Source of the DNA: Verrucomicrobiota bacterium
GTDB taxonomy: Bacteria > Verrucomicrobiota > Verrucomicrobiia > Verrucomicrobiales > DEV007
Length of the DNA: 45,816 bases
Direction: 5' to 3'
Assembly (NCBI GenBank): GCA_002862135.1
Contig: PKCI01000120.1
Span: forward strand, 1-45,816
Of the stretch, positions 15,811 through 24,325 are shown in pieces; positions within the stretch are counted from its first letter, which is position 1, and every line of letters begins with the position of its first letter. The translations under genes were made by a program, and so were the position numbers. The notes beneath the pieces are model-generated. The model was not told the origin of the DNA. It did no database searches and saw nothing but the letters and a program-made list of their open reading frames with translations.

Positions 15811-17082
15811 ATGACTGACCGACCTGTGACTGAAGCGGCCCAGCTTGAAAAGCTCCGTACGCTCATCAAGCTGTTGCAGAGAGGGAATTGTTTTTATCAG
15901 CCTCGCATCGAAAAAGCGGGAATTGGCCCTGAATTAGAGTCGCTTGAGGTCTTTGCCCGGGACATGGCCTTCACCACGAAGATGGACTTGGTGTGGGACC
16001 ACGAGGAATTCCCCCCTTATGGGTCCAACCTGACTTTTTCGATCGATCAGTATTCCCGCTTCTGTCAGAGCAGTGGAACGACTCGAGGACCGCTGCCGTC
16101 ACTCGACACTGCGGAAAGCTGGTCGGCGATGCTGGATTGCTGGGACCAAGTCTACGACGCGGCGAAAGTGGGAAAGGATAAGGTAGTCTTCTTTGCATTT
16201 TCGTTCGGTCCGTTTCTGGGATTTTGGACAGCGTTTGAGTCCGCAACCAGACGTGGCAATCTGGCCATCCCCGGAGGGGGTCTTAGCAGTAAGGCACGTC
16301 TCCAGGCCATGGCTGCTCAAGACGCGAATGTATTGTGCTGCACACCCACCTACGCACTCAGGCTCGGGGAGGTGTATGCGGCCCATGACGGCGATGAAGT
16401 TGCCGCTTATCGGCTCAAGAAAATTATTGTGGCTGGAGAGCCCGGTGGAAGCCTGCCTGAAGTTCGCGACCGGATCTCGGAGCTTTGGAGAGGGGCAGAG
16501 GTTTTTGATCACCACGGGATGACCGAGGTAGGTCCGGTGACTTATGAGCATCCTGACAAGCCGCTAAGTCTCTGTGTGATTGAAGACTCTTATTTCGTCG
16601 AAGTGATTGATCGCGAGACTCACCGGGAAGTTGGTCCTGGAGAAAAAGGCGAATTGGTCATTACAACCCTAACAAGGACGGCTTGTCCTTTACTGCGTTA
16701 TCGGACCGGCGACCTCGTCGAAAAGACGTTCTTCCAGCCGGAAGGGGTGGATGAACCGGTCTTCTGCCTTGAGGGGGGTGTGCTGGGACGGGTTGATGAT
16801 ATGGCTGTGATCCGTGGGGTTAATGTTTACCCGACGGCGGTTGAAAAGATTATTCGCGGTTTTCCGGAGGTCTTGGAATTTCAAGTAATTCAGACGACGC
16901 GCCAGTCAATGGCGGAGCTCGAAGTTACAATCGAAGCCGATCCTGCTGCCCCACCTAATCTGGCTGACCGGGTCGCAGGTGAATTGGCTGATGCTTTTAC
17001 CCTGAGGATTCCGGTTCGGTTGGTGGAACCGGATTCCCTGCCGCGTTTCGAATTTAAATCCAAGCGCTGGATCAAACAATAA
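15811..17082 (+). CDS. Phenylacetate-CoA-ligase-like adenylate-forming enzyme
   Basis: A 423-residue ANL-superfamily protein of the PaaK type, expected to activate a carboxylate as acyl-AMP and transfer it to CoA or another thiol. Motifs in order: nucleotide loop SSGTTRGPLP (PaaK has SSGTTGKP; the lysine is missing here), DHHGMTEVGP, YRTGDL, GRVDDMAVIRGVNVYP, and the C-terminal FEFKSKRWIKQ with the likely A10 lysine. Length is normal for the PaaK family. The substrate cannot be read; phenylacetate degradation genes are absent, so that pathway is unlikely. The ABC transporter ATPase gene begins 6 bases downstream, which suggests one transcription unit with the exporter. Confidence 0.8.
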   Translation: MTDRPVTEAAQLEKLRTLIKLLQRGNCFYQPRIEKAGIGPELESLEVFARDMAFTTKMDLVWDHEEFPPYGSNLTFSIDQYSRFCQSSGTTRGPLPSLDTAESWSAMLDCWDQVYDAAKVGKDKVVFFAFSFGPFLGFWTAFESATRRGNLAIPGGGLSSKARLQAMAAQDANVLCCTPTYALRLGEVYAAHDGDEVAAYRLKKIIVAGEPGGSLPEVRDRISELWRGAEVFDHHGMTEVGPVTYEHPDKPLSLCVIEDSYFVEVIDRETHREVGPGEKGELVITTLTRTACPLLRYRTGDLVEKTFFQPEGVDEPVFCLEGGVLGRVDDMAVIRGVNVYPTAVEKIIRGFPEVLEFQVIQTTRQSMAELEVTIEADPAAPPNLADRVAGELADAFTLRIPVRLVEPDSLPRFEFKSKRWIKQ

Positions 17083-17088
17083 CGACTG

Positions 17089-17772
17089 ATGAGCGAAGAG
17101 ATTCTCAAACTGGAAAATGTGACCAAGTGGTATGAATCTGCGCCGGAGCGAAAGATTCTGGACGGGCTCACCCTCGCGGTGAATGCGGGTGAGCGATTTG
17201 CGATCATAGGACCTTCAGGATGCGGTAAAAGCACTCTACTGAATGTAATGGGTACGCTTGACGCTCCTTCGGAAGGAGCTGTGATCGTTGGTGATACGTC
17301 AATCGCGGGGCTTGATGAAAAGGCCCTCGCAAAGGTTCGCTCTGAGAAAATTGGATTTATTTTTCAGATGCATCACCTGCTCCCGCAATGCACGGCCCTG
17401 GAGAATGTGCTGGTTCCTACGCTGGCACACCCCGGGAATGATGCAGCTGCGGCATCGGACCGAGCGCGTGAACTCCTTGGTCGTGTCGGCCTGGCAGACA
17501 AAGCGGACAGTCAGCCGTCCCAGTTGTCCGGAGGAGAGCGCCAGCGCGTGGCCGTCGTCAGGGCTCTGATCAATTCTCCGAAGCTGCTTCTTGCCGATGA
17601 ACCTACCGGTGCCCTCGACGAGGACAATGCGGTGAATCTGATCGAGTTGCTGAGTGAGTTGAACGAATCGGAGGGCCTTGCCCTCATCGTTGTCACTCAC
17701 GATCGTGACATCGCCGAATCTGTTGGTAGTGTCAGGACTCTCAGTCGCGGAAAAATCGAAGCAGTTTCATGA
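17089..17772 (+). CDS. ABC transporter ATP-binding protein (LolD/MacB type)
   Basis: 227 residues, a complete ABC ATPase: Walker A GPSGCGKSTLLN, Q-loop with IFQMHHLLPQCTALENV, signature LSGGERQRVAVVRAL, Walker B LLLADEPTGALD, and switch VVTHD. The sequence around the Q-loop and the ADEPTGALD form are those of the LolD/MacB/FtsE group, which works with FtsX-type permeases by mechanotransmission. Its stop overlaps the start of the permease gene (ATGA), so the two are translationally coupled. Substrate could be a lipoprotein, lipid or peptide. Confidence 0.93.
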   Translation: MSEEILKLENVTKWYESAPERKILDGLTLAVNAGERFAIIGPSGCGKSTLLNVMGTLDAPSEGAVIVGDTSIAGLDEKALAKVRSEKIGFIFQMHHLLPQCTALENVLVPTLAHPGNDAAAASDRARELLGRVGLADKADSQPSQLSGGERQRVAVVRALINSPKLLLADEPTGALDEDNAVNLIELLSELNESEGLALIVVTHDRDIAESVGSVRTLSRGKIEAVS

Positions 17773-20700
17773 GTGTCTGTAAACTGATCGTCGATTCGCT
17801 GAAGCATTACCGGGGCATCAACCTCTCAGTGCTGGCGGGTGTGGCGCTAACCTCAGCAATCTTGAGTGGTTCGCTCGTGGTGGGAGACTCGGTCAAAGAG
17901 AGTCTGCGCCGGAATGCAGACGCACGTTTATCAGGGCTACGCATGGTGCTAACTTGTGGCGAAAGGTTTGTCTCAGCCGAGTTGGCCGACCGTGTCATGG
18001 CTTCTGATGGGGTTGATGTGACGGTCGCTCCGCTACTCCAAGTCGAGGGAACGGCCTCCAGTCGATCCAGCGGAATGCGGGTTAACAATGTCCAGATCGT
18101 TGGTATCGATGACCGATTCTGGGAGATATCGAACCGGGGAAGTGCGCCGGACGGATTTGAAAATGAAACCTGGACTGCAATCAATCAGCCCTTCGCCAAC
18201 CGTATCAGCGCGGGCAGGGGGGATACCCTGATTCTTCGAATCGAGCTGCCGGGAGCGCTATCCCGAGACGCACCTTTGTCGGGTGAATCGGAGCAGACGA
18301 CTCCGTTCACGGCGAAAGTGACATCGGTCTTAGATGCTGATGACTTCGGGCTTTTTTCGTTGCGGGCTGAGCAGGTGCCGCCGTCGACCCTGTTTGTCAA
18401 GCTCTCCAGACTGCAGGAAATTCTGGAACAGCCGGGGAGGGCCAATATTCTGGCTGCTCCGATGGGGATAGATCCAGTGGCGTTTGCCGGGGGTATTCAA
18501 TCAAAGTGGAACCTGGACGACCTCCAGCTCTCCGTCTCCGAAGTGGAGGGCGAAACCAGGCAGTTGGTGAGCTCACGGGTCTTCTTCGATGAAGTGATCG
18601 TCAAATCTCTTGAGTCGAGCGTTGCTGGCTCGGCCCCAGTGTTAACCTATCTCGCTACCGATATCCAAAGCGGCGACAGGGCGACGCCCTACTCGATGGT
18701 GACGGGTGTAGCTCCGAAGCTGAACGGCATCGTCGGTAGTTCCATGGCCGCCGACGAGATTATCCTTTCCGGTTGGGTTGCTGAAGATCTTGGCGCAGGA
18801 CCGGGCGATGAAGTGACCCTGGTTTACAATGTGGTGGGACCCGGCCGCGCTCTGATCGAGCAGGAAAAATCGTTCACTGTAAGCAAGGTGGCTCCGTTGG
18901 GAGAGTTAGGGTGGGACGATAGTTGGACGCCCGCTTTCCCCGGTATTTTTGATGTTGAAGATCTCGATGACTGGGAGCCGGGTATTCCGATCAATCGCGA
19001 CAAAATCCGGGACAAAGACGATGAATTCTGGGATCAATACCGTGCTACCCCAAAGGCTTTTGTCAGTCTCTCAGCAGCGAAGGAAATGTGGGCCAATCGC
19101 TTTGGCAGCGTGACCGCAGTCAGGTTTCAGGACGGGAGCGGTGCTGCCGGGCTCGATGACCGGTTGCGAGAGACTCTTTATCTCGAAGATCTCGGCATGG
19201 CTTATCGCGATCTGCAGGCCGAAGCGGCGGCGGCGGTAGCGAATTCATTCGATTTTGGATCGCTCTTTGCCAGCATGAGTTTCTTCCTCATTGTTGCCGC
19301 GCTGGTGCTGGCAGGTTTAGTCTTCGTTTTTGGAATTGAGCAGCGCTCATCGCAGATTGGCTTGTTGCTGGCGCTCGGGTTCACCAAGAAAAAGGTCAGG
19401 CTGCAGTTCCTCACCGAAGCACTGATTCTTTCGGTGGCTGGAGCGGCATTGGGATTGCTGGGGGGCTATGTCTACACTCGGCTCGCTCTTTACGGCATGT
19501 CGGGTGTCTGGCAGGAAGCTGCGGCTGGAATCGAGTTTGTCTATTTTCTCCGTCCTCAATCCCTCATCGCTGCGTTTGGAACAACGGTAATCGTCGCCCT
19601 GCTGGTGGTGTGGTTTGCGAGCCGACGTGTCGCGGCGATTCAGCCCGGTCATCTTATTTCCGGTAGCGATGACGTAGAAGCGACTAGCAGTGGACGATCT
19701 TGGGATTTAACCTGTTTCGTTATTTCCCTTTTGGGAGGACTTGGGTGCCTGTTTGCGCCCAAGGAAGCCGGAACAATGGCTGAGCAGGGGCTCTTCTTCG
19801 GAGCCGGATTCCTCTTCACTGCCGCAGGCGTGGCTGCCTGTTCGGTCTTGATTCGTCGATTTCTTAAACCTTCTTCGGTTCTCACCTCGATCAGTTCTCT
19901 TGGACGTCAGCAAACGGTCCGACGCCGTGGCCGCAGTATTGCCGTGGTGGGCCTGATGGCCGCCGGCGTCTTTATGGTGACAGCGATTAATTCGTTTCGA
20001 CTGGATGGAGAGCGGGGAGCGGATCGGAAAGGTTCCGGAACGGGAGGGTTTGCTTACGTGGGAGAAGCGACTTTGCCAATCTATGATGATCTCAACGGTG
20101 AGGCTGGACGTGAGAAGTTCGGCTTGAATGACCTGGAAGTGGAATTTGAAGTCTATCCATTTCGCGTCAGTGATGGGGAGGATGCGAGCTGCTTGAATTT
20201 GAATCGCGCCCAGCGGCCCCGCCTCATGGCGACAGATGAAGCGAAGTTTGCTGAGCTGGCGCCGTTCTCGTTTACCAAAGAAGAGTTTGACGGTGAAGGT
20301 TGGGCGATGTTGTCGGGGGAACCCAGCAAGGATGAATCTGGGATTCCTGTGATACCCGGGATTATTGATCAGAATACCGCGACTTATGCCTTGCAAAAAG
20401 GTTTGGGTGACCTGGTTCCTTATGAGACTGTGTCAGGGCAATCCTTTGCTGTGAAGATTGTCGGGTTGCTCGATACTTCAATCCTCCAAGGCAATGTCGT
20501 GATCTCGGAAAAAAACTTCATTCGCTTCTTCCCTGATGCTGGCGGTTATCGCTTCTTCTTCGTGGATGGTCAGTCGGCTGAAGCTCTCGAGCCGGTCGCC
20601 ACTCACATGAGTCGCATGTTCGGGGACCTTGGCCTGGAGATGAGACCGGGAGCGGATCGACTCAATGAGTTCAACGCAGTACAGAATACTTACCTGAGTA

Positions 20701-21068
20701 TTTTTTCGACTCTCGGAGGTTTGGGTATCTTCCTTGGAACAGTTGGGCTTGCGATCATCGTGGGACGCAATGTGTTGGAAAGGCGAGGCCAGTTAGGCGT
20801 GATGCGGGCAGTCGGGTTTACCCGCGAAATGTTGGCACGGATGATACTCGCCGAACACTGGTTCCTGCATCTCTTTGGCGTGGTTCTCGGCTTTGTGGCC
20901 GCAATGATTGCAGTATCGCCACAGCTTTCGAAAGGTGCTGGCGGATTTCCATGGGGTCTCCTTGGAGGAATCAATGGAGCGGTTCTGCTTGGCGGATTGA
21001 TCTTCTGTTGGCTCGCGGCGCGCCTCGTGCTGAGTGGAGAACTACTGCATTCAATTCGCAGAGAATGA
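17769..21068 (+). CDS. Large FtsX-type ABC permease with two permease repeats
   Basis: A 1099-residue inner-membrane protein. Helix near the N-terminus (about 17-38), large extracytoplasmic domain to about 490, first FtsX block (FFLIVAALVLAGLVFVFGIE ... LLALGFTKKKVRLQFLTEALILSVAG), two linker helices, a further helix (IAVVGLMAAGVFMVTAINSF), a second extracytoplasmic domain, then a second FtsX block (LGTVGLAIIVGRNVLERRGQLGVMRAVGFTREMLARMILAE). The two copies of the x-LxALGFTxxx / MRAVGFTREM coupling motif show internal duplication, so one chain may supply both halves of the transporter, as in DUF214-type permeases. Coupled by overlaps to the ATPase upstream and the secreted protein downstream. 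Confidence 0.9.
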   Translation: MSVCKLIVDSLKHYRGINLSVLAGVALTSAILSGSLVVGDSVKESLRRNADARLSGLRMVLTCGERFVSAELADRVMASDGVDVTVAPLLQVEGTASSRSSGMRVNNVQIVGIDDRFWEISNRGSAPDGFENETWTAINQPFANRISAGRGDTLILRIELPGALSRDAPLSGESEQTTPFTAKVTSVLDADDFGLFSLRAEQVPPSTLFVKLSRLQEILEQPGRANILAAPMGIDPVAFAGGIQSKWNLDDLQLSVSEVEGETRQLVSSRVFFDEVIVKSLESSVAGSAPVLTYLATDIQSGDRATPYSMVTGVAPKLNGIVGSSMAADEIILSGWVAEDLGAGPGDEVTLVYNVVGPGRALIEQEKSFTVSKVAPLGELGWDDSWTPAFPGIFDVEDLDDWEPGIPINRDKIRDKDDEFWDQYRATPKAFVSLSAAKEMWANRFGSVTAVRFQDGSGAAGLDDRLRETLYLEDLGMAYRDLQAEAAAAVANSFDFGSLFASMSFFLIVAALVLAGLVFVFGIEQRSSQIGLLLALGFTKKKVRLQFLTEALILSVAGAALGLLGGYVYTRLALYGMSGVWQEAAAGIEFVYFLRPQSLIAAFGTTVIVALLVVWFASRRVAAIQPGHLISGSDDVEATSSGRSWDLTCFVISLLGGLGCLFAPKEAGTMAEQGLFFGAGFLFTAAGVAACSVLIRRFLKPSSVLTSISSLGRQQTVRRRGRSIAVVGLMAAGVFMVTAINSFRLDGERGADRKGSGTGGFAYVGEATLPIYDDLNGEAGREKFGLNDLEVEFEVYPFRVSDGEDASCLNLNRAQRPRLMATDEAKFAELAPFSFTKEEFDGEGWAMLSGEPSKDESGIPVIPGIIDQNTATYALQKGLGDLVPYETVSGQSFAVKIVGLLDTSILQGNVVISEKNFIRFFPDAGGYRFFFVDGQSAEALEPVATHMSRMFGDLGLEMRPGADRLNEFNAVQNTYLSIFSTLGGLGIFLGTVGLAIIVGRNVLERRGQLGVMRAVGFTREMLARMILAEHWFLHLFGVVLGFVAAMIAVSPQLSKGAGGFPWGLLGGINGAVLLGGLIFCWLAARLVLSGELLHSIRRE

Positions 21069-21769
21069 ATCGACGATTTCTAAGCATCTGCCTTGCTTCC
21101 TTGTTGGTTCTCTCTCCTCTGGTTTCACGGGAGGAAACTGAGTCGGAAGAAGTTGAGCCGCCGATGCCACACAAGCCGGTGGCGACGCTGGATATCAAGA
21201 GCTCCCGGCAGGGGGGCACTCCCGGAGGTGCGACTTCGAAAGAGGGTAAGTGGACCGTGGATGCCGAGTCGAAAACGCTGCAGATTGGAGTTGAACCTCT
21301 CGTGGACGGCTGGCTTGAATTCGGGCCTGAGTTTCGGGAAAAACCCGGAACGATCAGGGGCGCAGGTCAGGCACCCGGGGATGCCAGGATTCAATCCCGA
21401 TTCGGTATCGGTCTTTATGGGCCTAATGGATTTCAGCTTCGACTGATTCCTGCGTGGGATAAAGTAGAGCTGGTAAGGCGTGGGGAGGCTTTCAAGCAAA
21501 TCGACTTTGAGCTTGATGTCGAGACTGTTTACGAAATGGAATTATCGGTCGTGGAAGAAGAGGAGGTGTGGCAACTCAAGGCGAGGATTTGGCCGGTCGA
21601 GGGGGAACGTCCCGAAGATCCCATGATGAAATTTCGATTTCCCAAGTCCGAGCTTCTCTTTCCCTTAGCAGGGCGGGCCGTTCTGACGGCTACGCCTTTC
21701 TCTGGCGAGTCAGTGGAATTTTCCAGTGCCCACGTTTTCGAGGGGGAATACGTGCCCATTGCACCCTGA
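21065..21769 (+). CDS. Secreted protein of the ABC exporter operon, unknown function
   Basis: 234 residues from the ATG at 21065, which overlaps the permease stop as ATGA; the frame is open further upstream but that would bury the signal peptide. Residues 1-21 are a signal peptide (MNRRFLSICLASLLVLSPLVS) given here in full only as a guide to its hydrophobic core LSICLASLLVL; no lipobox cysteine is seen. The remainder is beta-rich, with WTVDAESKTLQIG, GWLEFGPEFR, RFGIGLYGPNGFQLRL and MELSVVEEEEVWQLKARIW, and resembles in style the lamin-G/concanavalin-like secreted domains common in this phylum. I recognise no family. The overlap suggests that it serves the exporter, for example as a periplasmic partner. 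Confidence 0.75.
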   Translation: MNRRFLSICLASLLVLSPLVSREETESEEVEPPMPHKPVATLDIKSSRQGGTPGGATSKEGKWTVDAESKTLQIGVEPLVDGWLEFGPEFREKPGTIRGAGQAPGDARIQSRFGIGLYGPNGFQLRLIPAWDKVELVRRGEAFKQIDFELDVETVYEMELSVVEEEEVWQLKARIWPVEGERPEDPMMKFRFPKSELLFPLAGRAVLTATPFSGESVEFSSAHVFEGEYVPIAP

Positions 21770-21815
21770 CGCCGACTCAACGTGGCGCCGTGGTGTAATC
21801 GTGCAGTGTCGAGGA

Positions 21816-23036
21816 TTAGACCGACGAGAGTAACAGTGAAAGTGGATCGGTGATTCGATTGAATGCGAAATGCCGCTTCGCCACCTCGAAATTATGATCA
21901 ACAGCGGCCGAGATTCGGGCTGGATCTGCCAGCAGTTGGCGGACCTGCTTCACTGTTTCATTGGTGACTTCTCCGTCCATGGTCACAAAATTCAAACCGA
22001 GGTGTTCAATGTCGTCGATGAAGACAGGGTAGCGGTTTACGAGCGCGAGCTTCCTGAAAAAGACCGTTTCGAGGAGGGCGTTGCCAAAACCTTCATACAA
22101 GCTGGGGTAGGTGATAAAGTCGGCTACCCGGTAGAGCTCTTCGAGTGTGAATGGAGGCTTCCTCGACGATTCAACCGGGTCTCCGATGAGTCGAAGGTCG
22201 ACTTGCCGCGCCTTAGCCAGTGCAATAAGACTGTCCCGGTAGTCATGGCCTTCATCACCTGATTCGTGAGAGATGACGAGCTTTATGTGCGGGTCCTCGA
22301 GTCGGGCTACCAGCTCGATGGAATGTTCAATGCCCTTTCTCGGAACCACGCGGGTGGGTTGTAGAAAGAGAATATCTTCGTTGGCGAAGCCAAGTTCGCT
22401 TTTGATTACAGAGCTCGCAAATGAGATTTCAGGCGTCGTCTCGAAGTCCATCACATTGGGAACGAGAATGGAGCTCAGCTTGAGGCGATCGTCCAACTGC
22501 CGGCCGGCTTCGGAATTAATGACAACGTGGGTGATGGAATCCAATGAAGGAGGAAAAGCTTTCTCAAGGTAGGGAAGAACTCCGTTTCCAGTGAACCTTC
22601 TTCTCTCCCAGTAGAAGTCATGGTGGTGAGCTACGGTGGGCATGCCAGAGGATTCAATGTGGTTGGTCAGTGCGAGCCCGAGAGGCAGGTTCATCGGGAT
22701 GGTGAGAGCGTTCTGGGAGATCAACAGATCAATTTCAAAGCGCCGGCAAAAATCATTGATGTTTGCTTCGAGATACTTCGAAATTTCTTCGATTGATTCG
22801 ACAATGGAGGTGGGTATGGCATCCACGTTCCAGACAGCATTATTGATCGTCCTGATCGTGGGGTGTTCAAAGAACGCTTCGGGAACCACCATCGAGCATT
22901 TGGGAAGTCGATCACTGAGGCCGCTGAACCAAAAGCATTTGTGACCGAGTCGTTCGAGCGCGTCCGCCCATTTTTGGGACTCGAGGGAAACGCCGTCGGT
23001 GCCGGAAAATCGGGTGGATACAAAACCGATGTTCAT
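21816..23036 (-). CDS. GT4-family glycosyltransferase, divergent from gpgS cluster
   Basis: A 406-residue GT-B glycosyltransferase. The N-terminal domain opens with MNIGFVSTRFSGTDGVSLES, HHHDFYWERRRF lies near the domain interface, and the C-terminal domain has LQPTRVVPRKGIEHSIEL and the retaining E-x7-E motif in SLYEGFGNALLE. Inference: it may add a second sugar to glucosyl-3-phosphoglycerate or glucosylglycerate, because it stands head to head with the gpgS cluster over a 109-base shared promoter region. Mannosylglucosylglycerate pathways with a GpgS and an additional GT4-type mannosyltransferase are known from Petrotoga and Rhodopirellula. Donor and acceptor are not readable from the sequence. 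Confidence 0.85.
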   Translation of the reverse strand: MNIGFVSTRFSGTDGVSLESQKWADALERLGHKCFWFSGLSDRLPKCSMVVPEAFFEHPTIRTINNAVWNVDAIPTSIVESIEEISKYLEANINDFCRRFEIDLLISQNALTIPMNLPLGLALTNHIESSGMPTVAHHHDFYWERRRFTGNGVLPYLEKAFPPSLDSITHVVINSEAGRQLDDRLKLSSILVPNVMDFETTPEISFASSVIKSELGFANEDILFLQPTRVVPRKGIEHSIELVARLEDPHIKLVISHESGDEGHDYRDSLIALAKARQVDLRLIGDPVESSRKPPFTLEELYRVADFITYPSLYEGFGNALLETVFFRKLALVNRYPVFIDDIEHLGLNFVTMDGEVTNETVKQVRQLLADPARISAAVDHNFEVAKRHFAFNRITDPLSLLLSSV

Positions 23037-23145
23037 CGTCCAAGGTGGTAAAGGTGAACTATGGCTACCGCACCATCAATGCCGGATTTGTCGGGAAAAT
23101 CGCTTTTCTCGCAAGGGGATCTCTTTAGGATTCATTTATTGGTAG

Positions 23146-24321
23146 ATGGCGAAAGAAACCGAATGTGGAGCAACCGAAGCGATCCTCGAGAAACGGGAGG
23201 CGCTCAGCAGATTACGGGAGATTCTCTTTGCCAATATAGTTATGGCAGGAGAAATCCCTTCGCCGACGGGCTCTGAGCGGGAGCTGACCCAGCTCCTCAG
23301 CGATCGCTTCACGGAATGCTGGCTGAATGATATTTCACGGGATCAGGCTGGAAATGTGGCAGCAGTGTTGCCCGGTAAAGACTCCAAGCGCAATTTGCTG
23401 GTGGCAGCTCACGTCGACAAGATTTGGCCGGAATCTGATGATCACACTGTCAATGTGGAGGTCGGGAAAATGAGTGGGCGTGGCATCGCAGATAACAGCC
23501 TTGGTGTGGCTGTTCTCGCTACCCTTCCACTTATTCTTAAAGCCCTCGAAATTCGGTTGAAGTCCAACCTGATACTCCTGGGTACAACGCGTAGTTTTGG
23601 TCGTGGAAATCTCGCCGGAATGCGGTTCTTCCTAGAGAATACTGATCGGTCAATTGACTCAGCCTTGTGCTTTGAGGGGATGAACCTCGGGCGCTTGAGC
23701 TACTCCAGCCTCGGGATGGCTCGCGGAGTTGTAACCGTTGAATGGCAGAGGGAAGGGGGCAGCCCGGATGAGCGCTGTTCGGGTGCGATTGCCCGCCTCA
23801 ACCAGGTGGTAGAGCGGATCTTAACATTGAACCGCGACGAATTTCCGGAGACCCGGATCCTGATCGGCTCATTGGAAGCCGGATCGGGCTATAATGTTCC
23901 GCCGGGTAAGGCCAAGGTGAGCTTTGAGATTCGCAGCGAAGATGCTGGGTCGGTGAGGTGTGTTGAAGAGAAGGTCGCTTCTCTCGTTCATCGGGCCGAC
24001 ACTGCCTATGCCGGTAAAGTGGGAGTCGAGATGATCGCTCACCGTCAACCGGGGGATCTGGGAGAAGATCATCCGTTGGTTAGGCAGGCGAGCTACGCTC
24101 TCGACCGCTTGGGAATTCGTCCCCAGGTTGAACCCAGTATTTCTGAGCTGGCCGCGCTCTTGGATAAGCGAATCCCAGCGCTTACTCTTGGGATTACAAA
24201 GGGGGAAAACAGGCACACCCCCGATGAAATGATTAATCTTGAACCGATCTTTGACGGGCTGGCACAGATTGTTTCAGTGCTGCAATTTATGGATTCAGCA
24301 GGATTTGGCTTCGATGGTTAG
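23146..24321 (+). CDS. M20-family metallopeptidase homologue lacking the Glu-Glu pair
   Basis: 391 residues with the M20 (PepT/CPG2/ArgE) fold. Present: the first metal His in AAHVDKIWP (H89, D91), bridging Asp in SGRGIADNSLG (D116), a lid/dimerisation domain ending YNVPPGKAKVSFEIRSED, and the last metal His in GENRHTPDEM. Missing: the catalytic base and the adjoining metal ligand. Relatives read TVGEEGLGDLRG; here the aligned stretch is TTRSFGRGNLAG, with S150-F151 replacing Glu-Glu. Peptidase activity is therefore doubtful. The gene is first in the gpgS operon, 4 bases before gpgS, so a role in solute metabolism, as a binding protein or as a hydrolase with changed chemistry, is possible. 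ATG 23146 is chosen because it completes the N-terminal helix. Confidence 0.85.
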   Translation: MAKETECGATEAILEKREALSRLREILFANIVMAGEIPSPTGSERELTQLLSDRFTECWLNDISRDQAGNVAAVLPGKDSKRNLLVAAHVDKIWPESDDHTVNVEVGKMSGRGIADNSLGVAVLATLPLILKALEIRLKSNLILLGTTRSFGRGNLAGMRFFLENTDRSIDSALCFEGMNLGRLSYSSLGMARGVVTVEWQREGGSPDERCSGAIARLNQVVERILTLNRDEFPETRILIGSLEAGSGYNVPPGKAKVSFEIRSEDAGSVRCVEEKVASLVHRADTAYAGKVGVEMIAHRQPGDLGEDHPLVRQASYALDRLGIRPQVEPSISELAALLDKRIPALTLGITKGENRHTPDEMINLEPIFDGLAQIVSVLQFMDSAGFGFDG

Positions 24322-24325
24322 GTAA

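Noticed and set aside
19707-20396. 229-codon minus-strand frame inside the FtsX permease gene
   Set aside because: No domain, low-quality His/Arg-rich translation, fully inside a well-supported gene.
21065-21769. Earlier start of the secreted protein at 20951
   Set aside because: It would bury the signal peptide 38 residues inside and overlap the permease by 118 bases; the ATGA overlap at 21065 is better.
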